6,904 nt of DNA from contig CAJWIW010000049.1 in NCBI GenBank assembly GCA_913041865.1, forward strand, positions 1-6,904, in the 5' to 3' direction. How positions within the stretch are numbered: the stretch's first letter is position 1; every line of letters begins with the position of its first letter. The DNA comes from an uncultured Gammaproteobacteria bacterium. Its GTDB lineage: Bacteria; Pseudomonadota; Gammaproteobacteria; GCA-002705445; GCA-002716945. Both the position numbers and the translations under genes were made by a program. Below are positions 4,608 to 6,904 of the stretch, one piece after another. The notes beneath the pieces are model-generated. The model was not told where the DNA came from and ran no database searches. It worked only from the letters and a program-made list of their open reading frames with translations.

Positions 4608-4636
4608 ATTATAACTAATTTAGGGCATCAAGTAAA
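4608..4636 (-). promoter_or_regulatory. Sigma-70-like promoter for the pyrE-purN block
   Basis: On the minus strand TTTACT (4636-4631, 4/6 match to TTGACA) and a perfect TATAAT (4613-4608) are 17 bases apart. The predicted start is close to 4601, about 16 bases before the ATG at 4585, leaving room for the AGGAAA ribosome site. The -35 box lies inside the last codons of the methyltransferase gene and the -10 in the short gap, so the nucleotide-metabolism block can be read independently of the restriction-modification genes. Confidence 0.55.
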
Positions 4637-5580
4637 GGTGACTGTGTCACTTCCACAACTGGAACAGATGGTTTATACTCTTCAACCCTTTTGCGTATAA
4701 GATCACCATATTCTTCGTGTAGTTCACATCCAATATAATCTCTACCTAAAGATTTTGCCACCGCAGCAGTGGTTCCTGATCCCATGAATGGATCTAGCAC
4801 AATATCTCCTACCTCGCTCCCTGCCTTGATACAGGGTTCAATCAGATCGGGTGGATATGTTGCAAAGTGAGCTCCCTTATATGGTTTCTTTGTTACACTC
4901 CATACGGATCTTTTATTCTTCTTTTCATAACTTTTAGTCAATCCCGAATGTGGTGTCTGACCGTAATCATTTACTTTATACTTTCCTTTACTTCTATCTC
5001 TAGTTCCCCAATCAGTAGCAGGTTCTTTGATTGCTTCATTATCATAGAAGTATTTCTTTTGCTTACTAAACAAGAAGATATATTCATGTGCCTTAGTGCA
5101 TCTATCTCTCACACTTTCTGGCATCGGATTAGGTTTGTGCCATATTATATCCTGTCTCAAATGCCATCCATCTGCTCGCATTGCGAAAGCGAACATCCAA
5201 GGGATTCCAATGAGGTCTTTTTCTTTGAGTCCTTCGATTCGATTTCCTCTGCGAGGACACAAATCTGGTAAGTCTTGTTTAGTATTTGCGACACTTTGTT
5301 TTGGTAGTCCTTGTCCTTTTCCAGGTCTGTAATTATAGTAACTATCCCCAAGATTAACCCAACAAGTTCCATCATCTGTAAGCACATTTCGCACCTCCTT
5401 AAATACATTTACTAATTGGTCAATAAAATCATTAGGTGTTTGTTCTTGACCTATTTGATTCTCCTCCCCTCCATAATCTCTGAGTCCGTAATACGGTGGG
5501 GATGTCACACACATTCTTGCCTGTTCATCAAACTCTTTAAGTGTCTCCCGACAATCTCCAAATAAAATTGTATCTCTCAT
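4615..5580 (-). CDS. Beta-class DNA amino-methyltransferase (N4-cytosine or N6-adenine) of a type II R-M pair
   Basis: Transfers a methyl group from S-adenosylmethionine to an exocyclic amino group in DNA. The catalytic motif IV TSPPYYGLRDYG is at residues 26-37 and the SAM-binding motif I region VLDPFMGSGTT at 261-271, with YPPDLIEPCIKAG (242-254, motif X-like) just before it; this IV-before-I order defines the beta class. The middle (about 80-240), including WNLGDSY-like WVNLGDSYYNY, IPWMFAFAMRADGW and WHKPNPMPESV, is typical of the family, with the variable segment likely holding target recognition. SPPY favours N4-cytosine, as in MvaI/BcnI-type systems, but N6-adenine is possible. At 321 aa it is full length. 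Start ATG at 5580 overlaps the endonuclease stop as ATGA, with GGAG 8 bases upstream, so both are made from one mRNA. It presumably protects phage DNA from the neighbouring endonuclease; target site unknown. Confidence 0.93.
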   Translation of the reverse strand: MRDTILFGDCRETLKEFDEQARMCVTSPPYYGLRDYGGEENQIGQEQTPNDFIDQLVNVFKEVRNVLTDDGTCWVNLGDSYYNYRPGKGQGLPKQSVANTKQDLPDLCPRRGNRIEGLKEKDLIGIPWMFAFAMRADGWHLRQDIIWHKPNPMPESVRDRCTKAHEYIFLFSKQKKYFYDNEAIKEPATDWGTRDRSKGKYKVNDYGQTPHSGLTKSYEKKNKRSVWSVTKKPYKGAHFATYPPDLIEPCIKAGSEVGDIVLDPFMGSGTTAAVAKSLGRDYIGCELHEEYGDLIRKRVEEYKPSVPVVEVTQSPLLDALN

Positions 5581-6263
5581 TTAATAATCTCCATATTGAA
5601 AAGTTTATCTAAATTGTCTGATTTGATGCGAAATGCTGTTCCTCTATTTCTTGGACTTAAACCTTTATTATACTGTGTTCTTAACTTAAAGTCAATACAT
5701 ATAATATTTTCTTCAATTAATTTTTTGAATTTTTCCTTGCTTGAATTAGTAAGATAGTATGCTTCGTTATAATGAAAATATGTTTTACCATTTTCTTTTT
5801 TTACAGAACCATAAACCTTAATTGCCTTTGGAAATTTTGTCATAAAAGATTCGGTTAAAACATTCCAATCATACTGACATATAATTGTATCTTTATGTTT
5901 AACATACAAATAGTCATCGTCTGTATCTAAGTAAAAACCTCTGTTGTTAACATTTCTTGTAACAGTAGTATTACAACTTAACTCTCCTTTTTTTGTACTA
6001 TGTGGGATACCATAATTTTTAAGAAAATCAGATGCTTTTATAACCCAAGCATCTTTATTAAATAAAGTTTGCTTAGAACCAGTTTCTTTATCTTGGACTT
6101 TAAGTTCATAACCATCAATATCGGGTGTCTTAAGATTATTTTCCTTTAATCCAAGTAAGTCTTCAAATGTATTACCAAACTTACCATCCCCCTTTCTTGT
6201 AATTTCAATAAAACCCTCTGATTTAATTTGTTTGTATCTTGGTATAAATTCTTGAATATTCAT
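5577..6263 (-). CDS. MvaI/BcnI-family type II restriction endonuclease
   Basis: The N-terminal region carries the hallmarks of this family: RKGDGKFGNTFEDLLGLKEN (residues 23-42) then TPDIDGYELK (46-55). Asp48, Glu53 and Lys55 form a D-x4-E-x-K PD-(D/E)xK centre, and Glu34 precedes it; as I recall, the MvaI active site has the same spacing (D50, E55, K57, with E36). At 228 aa it is close to the family's usual 240-250 and shows no truncation. MvaI cuts CCWGG and BcnI CCSGG as monomers that nick each strand; the target of this protein cannot be read from sequence. ATG at 6263 lies 1 base after the preceding gene's stop with GAGG 4 bases upstream. It is more AT-rich and lysine/asparagine-rich than its neighbours, hinting at separate acquisition. 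It precedes its methyltransferase in the same transcript, an order that in plasmid systems usually needs tight control. Confidence 0.88.
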   Translation of the reverse strand: MNIQEFIPRYKQIKSEGFIEITRKGDGKFGNTFEDLLGLKENNLKTPDIDGYELKVQDKETGSKQTLFNKDAWVIKASDFLKNYGIPHSTKKGELSCNTTVTRNVNNRGFYLDTDDDYLYVKHKDTIICQYDWNVLTESFMTKFPKAIKVYGSVKKENGKTYFHYNEAYYLTNSSKEKFKKLIEENIICIDFKLRTQYNKGLSPRNRGTAFRIKSDNLDKLFNMEIIK

Positions 6264-6264
6264 A

Positions 6265-6702
6265 TTACCTCTTTAAAAACTCATTCAAAATCCAACTACT
6301 GCTATTCATTTTATCATCACCACCAACACCCCACTCAAATATAACTCTATCATTTTCTTGATATTCAAGATACTCAGGTACATTTGTATTTACTCTGTCT
6401 CCTCCATTACAGAATACAACTTTATCATACATTTGTAAACACTTGTGTATTGCCATACATGATGAATTGTCGGAATCATCATAAGTAATCGTCAAGTCAA
6501 CTGGTTTAAGTTCTTTGACTATTGCTCTTCTTTCTGTCATCGGTAGAAAATACTTTCCTTTCTTCCGAATTAACCAATCATCAGAATTTAATCCCACACA
6601 TAATGGTGTGTATGGATATAATTCTTTTGCATTTTTGAAGTAAGATATATGACCTGTATGTATCGGGTCAAATCCACCTGTAACTAAAACTATTTTACTC
6701 AT
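6265..6702 (-). CDS. Cytidylyltransferase-like nucleotidyltransferase (HxGH family)
   Basis: The nucleotide-binding signature GGFDPIHTGHISYF is at residues 9-22 with HTGH at 15-18, followed by VGLNSDDWL (36-44), KGKYFLPMTERRAIV (48-62, the conserved ERR helix), and NGGDR (99-103). The SSSWIL segment (134-139) takes the place of the ISTTxII motif. This order matches the C-terminal nucleotidyltransferase domain of HldE/RfaE and glycerol-3-phosphate cytidylyltransferases, which join CTP or ATP to a phosphorylated sugar or polyol. At 145 aa it is a complete single domain without a kinase partner. The substrate cannot be deduced; phage copies have been linked to capsule or surface-sugar activation, NAD-related reactions, or simply left unnamed. 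Start ATG at 6702 overlaps the helicase stop as ATGA, and the restriction endonuclease begins 1 base after its stop. Confidence 0.88.
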   Translation of the reverse strand: MSKIVLVTGGFDPIHTGHISYFKNAKELYPYTPLCVGLNSDDWLIRKKGKYFLPMTERRAIVKELKPVDLTITYDDSDNSSCMAIHKCLQMYDKVVFCNGGDRVNTNVPEYLEYQENDRVIFEWGVGGDDKMNSSSWILNEFLKR

Positions 6703-6904
6703 CTTGTAATAACTGTAGTTGCTGCCTGACCTTTGTTGAAGATTGTATCGACTACTGCTTCAACTTTTCTTGCGGTAGTAATACCAACATTTGAATATAC
6801 TGGTACACATACAAGACCAAATACTTTGTCTGCATCGCCCTTGCGAATGACTCTACCAATAGTCTGACTGATACCAATATAATCCATTGAACGCATAAAC
6901 AATA
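6699..6904 (-). CDS. Superfamily 2 helicase, C-terminal fragment (5' end outside the window)
   Basis: Sixty-eight C-terminal residues are visible, and the frame remains open through the right edge, so the true start lies beyond 6904. SQTIGRVIRK is helicase motif VI (Q-x2-GR-x2-R), whose arginines contact the ATP gamma-phosphate. It is preceded by RSMDYIG and followed by FGLVCVPVYSN, an arrangement common to phage and restriction-associated SF2 helicases in which a strand of the second RecA-like domain follows motif VI. The remaining tail ARKVEAVVDTIFNKGQAATTV is helical. T4 UvsW-like repair and recombination helicases and restriction-type helicases are both possible. The stop overlaps the next gene as ATGA, so it belongs to the same transcript as the nucleotidyltransferase and the restriction-modification genes. 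Confidence 0.7.
   Translation of the reverse strand, partial: LFMRSMDYIGISQTIGRVIRKGDADKVFGLVCVPVYSNVGITTARKVEAVVDTIFNKGQAATTVITR

Noticed and set aside
4867..5271. Rightward 134-codon frame, and other rightward or leftward frames within 4867-5408
   Set aside because: They lie wholly inside the methyltransferase, whose motifs IV and I are intact; the products are rich in S, F, I and C as expected of antisense shadows.
510..5325. Avoidance of CCWGG sites as evidence of the R-M target
   Set aside because: By eye CCWGG occurs at about 511, 3690, 4479 and 5320, and a CCSGG lies near 597; counts this small neither support nor exclude avoidance.
1..6904. tRNA genes, CRISPR arrays, insertion sequences or attachment sites
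   Set aside because: No cloverleaf with a CCA-type acceptor, no regularly spaced repeats, no transposase or integrase frame and no long direct or terminal inverted repeats were seen.

Overview
The window looks like a stretch of a marine tailed-phage genome, most likely a T4-like myovirus of cyanobacteria or SAR11-type bacteria. The evidence is a dense array of small leftward genes joined by ATGA-type overlaps, nucleotide-biosynthesis genes (purN, pyrE) carried among small phage proteins, promoter-like octamers resembling the T4 late consensus, and several short proteins that read like conserved cyanophage hypotheticals (from memory, not searched). All supportable genes are on the minus strand, so transcription runs from high to low coordinates. 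No integrase, tRNA, CRISPR array or insertion sequence is visible.

Reading in the direction of transcription: the right edge (6904-6699) holds the C-terminal end of a superfamily 2 helicase, followed by an HxGH cytidylyltransferase-like enzyme. Then comes a two-gene restriction-modification cassette: an MvaI/BcnI-type restriction endonuclease (6263-5577) overlapping by 4 bases a beta-class amino-methyltransferase (5580-4615). A sigma-70-like promoter at the end of the methyltransferase gene precedes a block consisting of a 46-aa protein, pyrE, five small unrecognised proteins and purN, mostly with overlapping or near-touching ends. This block looks like a unit that boosts pyrimidine and purine nucleotide supply during infection.

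Below 2010 the layout changes. A late-promoter-like element precedes two short, apparently paralogous genes (1986-1687 and 1694-1491). A perfect TATAAATA octamer fused to a hairpin precedes a 46-aa gene with a twin CX3C motif. Then a strong hairpin that looks like an intrinsic terminator has a perfect consensus promoter (TTGACA-N17-TATAAT) built into it, firing leftward into a 66-aa gene and a 120-aa gene.

The left edge (1-540) is a reading frame open to the window end. Its first ~26 codons have phage-like composition, but from about 460 leftward the sequence falls to roughly 21% GC and encodes the C-terminal part of a family 2 glycosyltransferase without its N-terminal catalytic start. This is either a recombination scar or a chimeric join, and it is the least trustworthy part of the window.

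The most notable items are the complete type II restriction-modification pair inside a phage gene array, the terminator/promoter composite at 1107-1142, and the abrupt glycosyltransferase junction.
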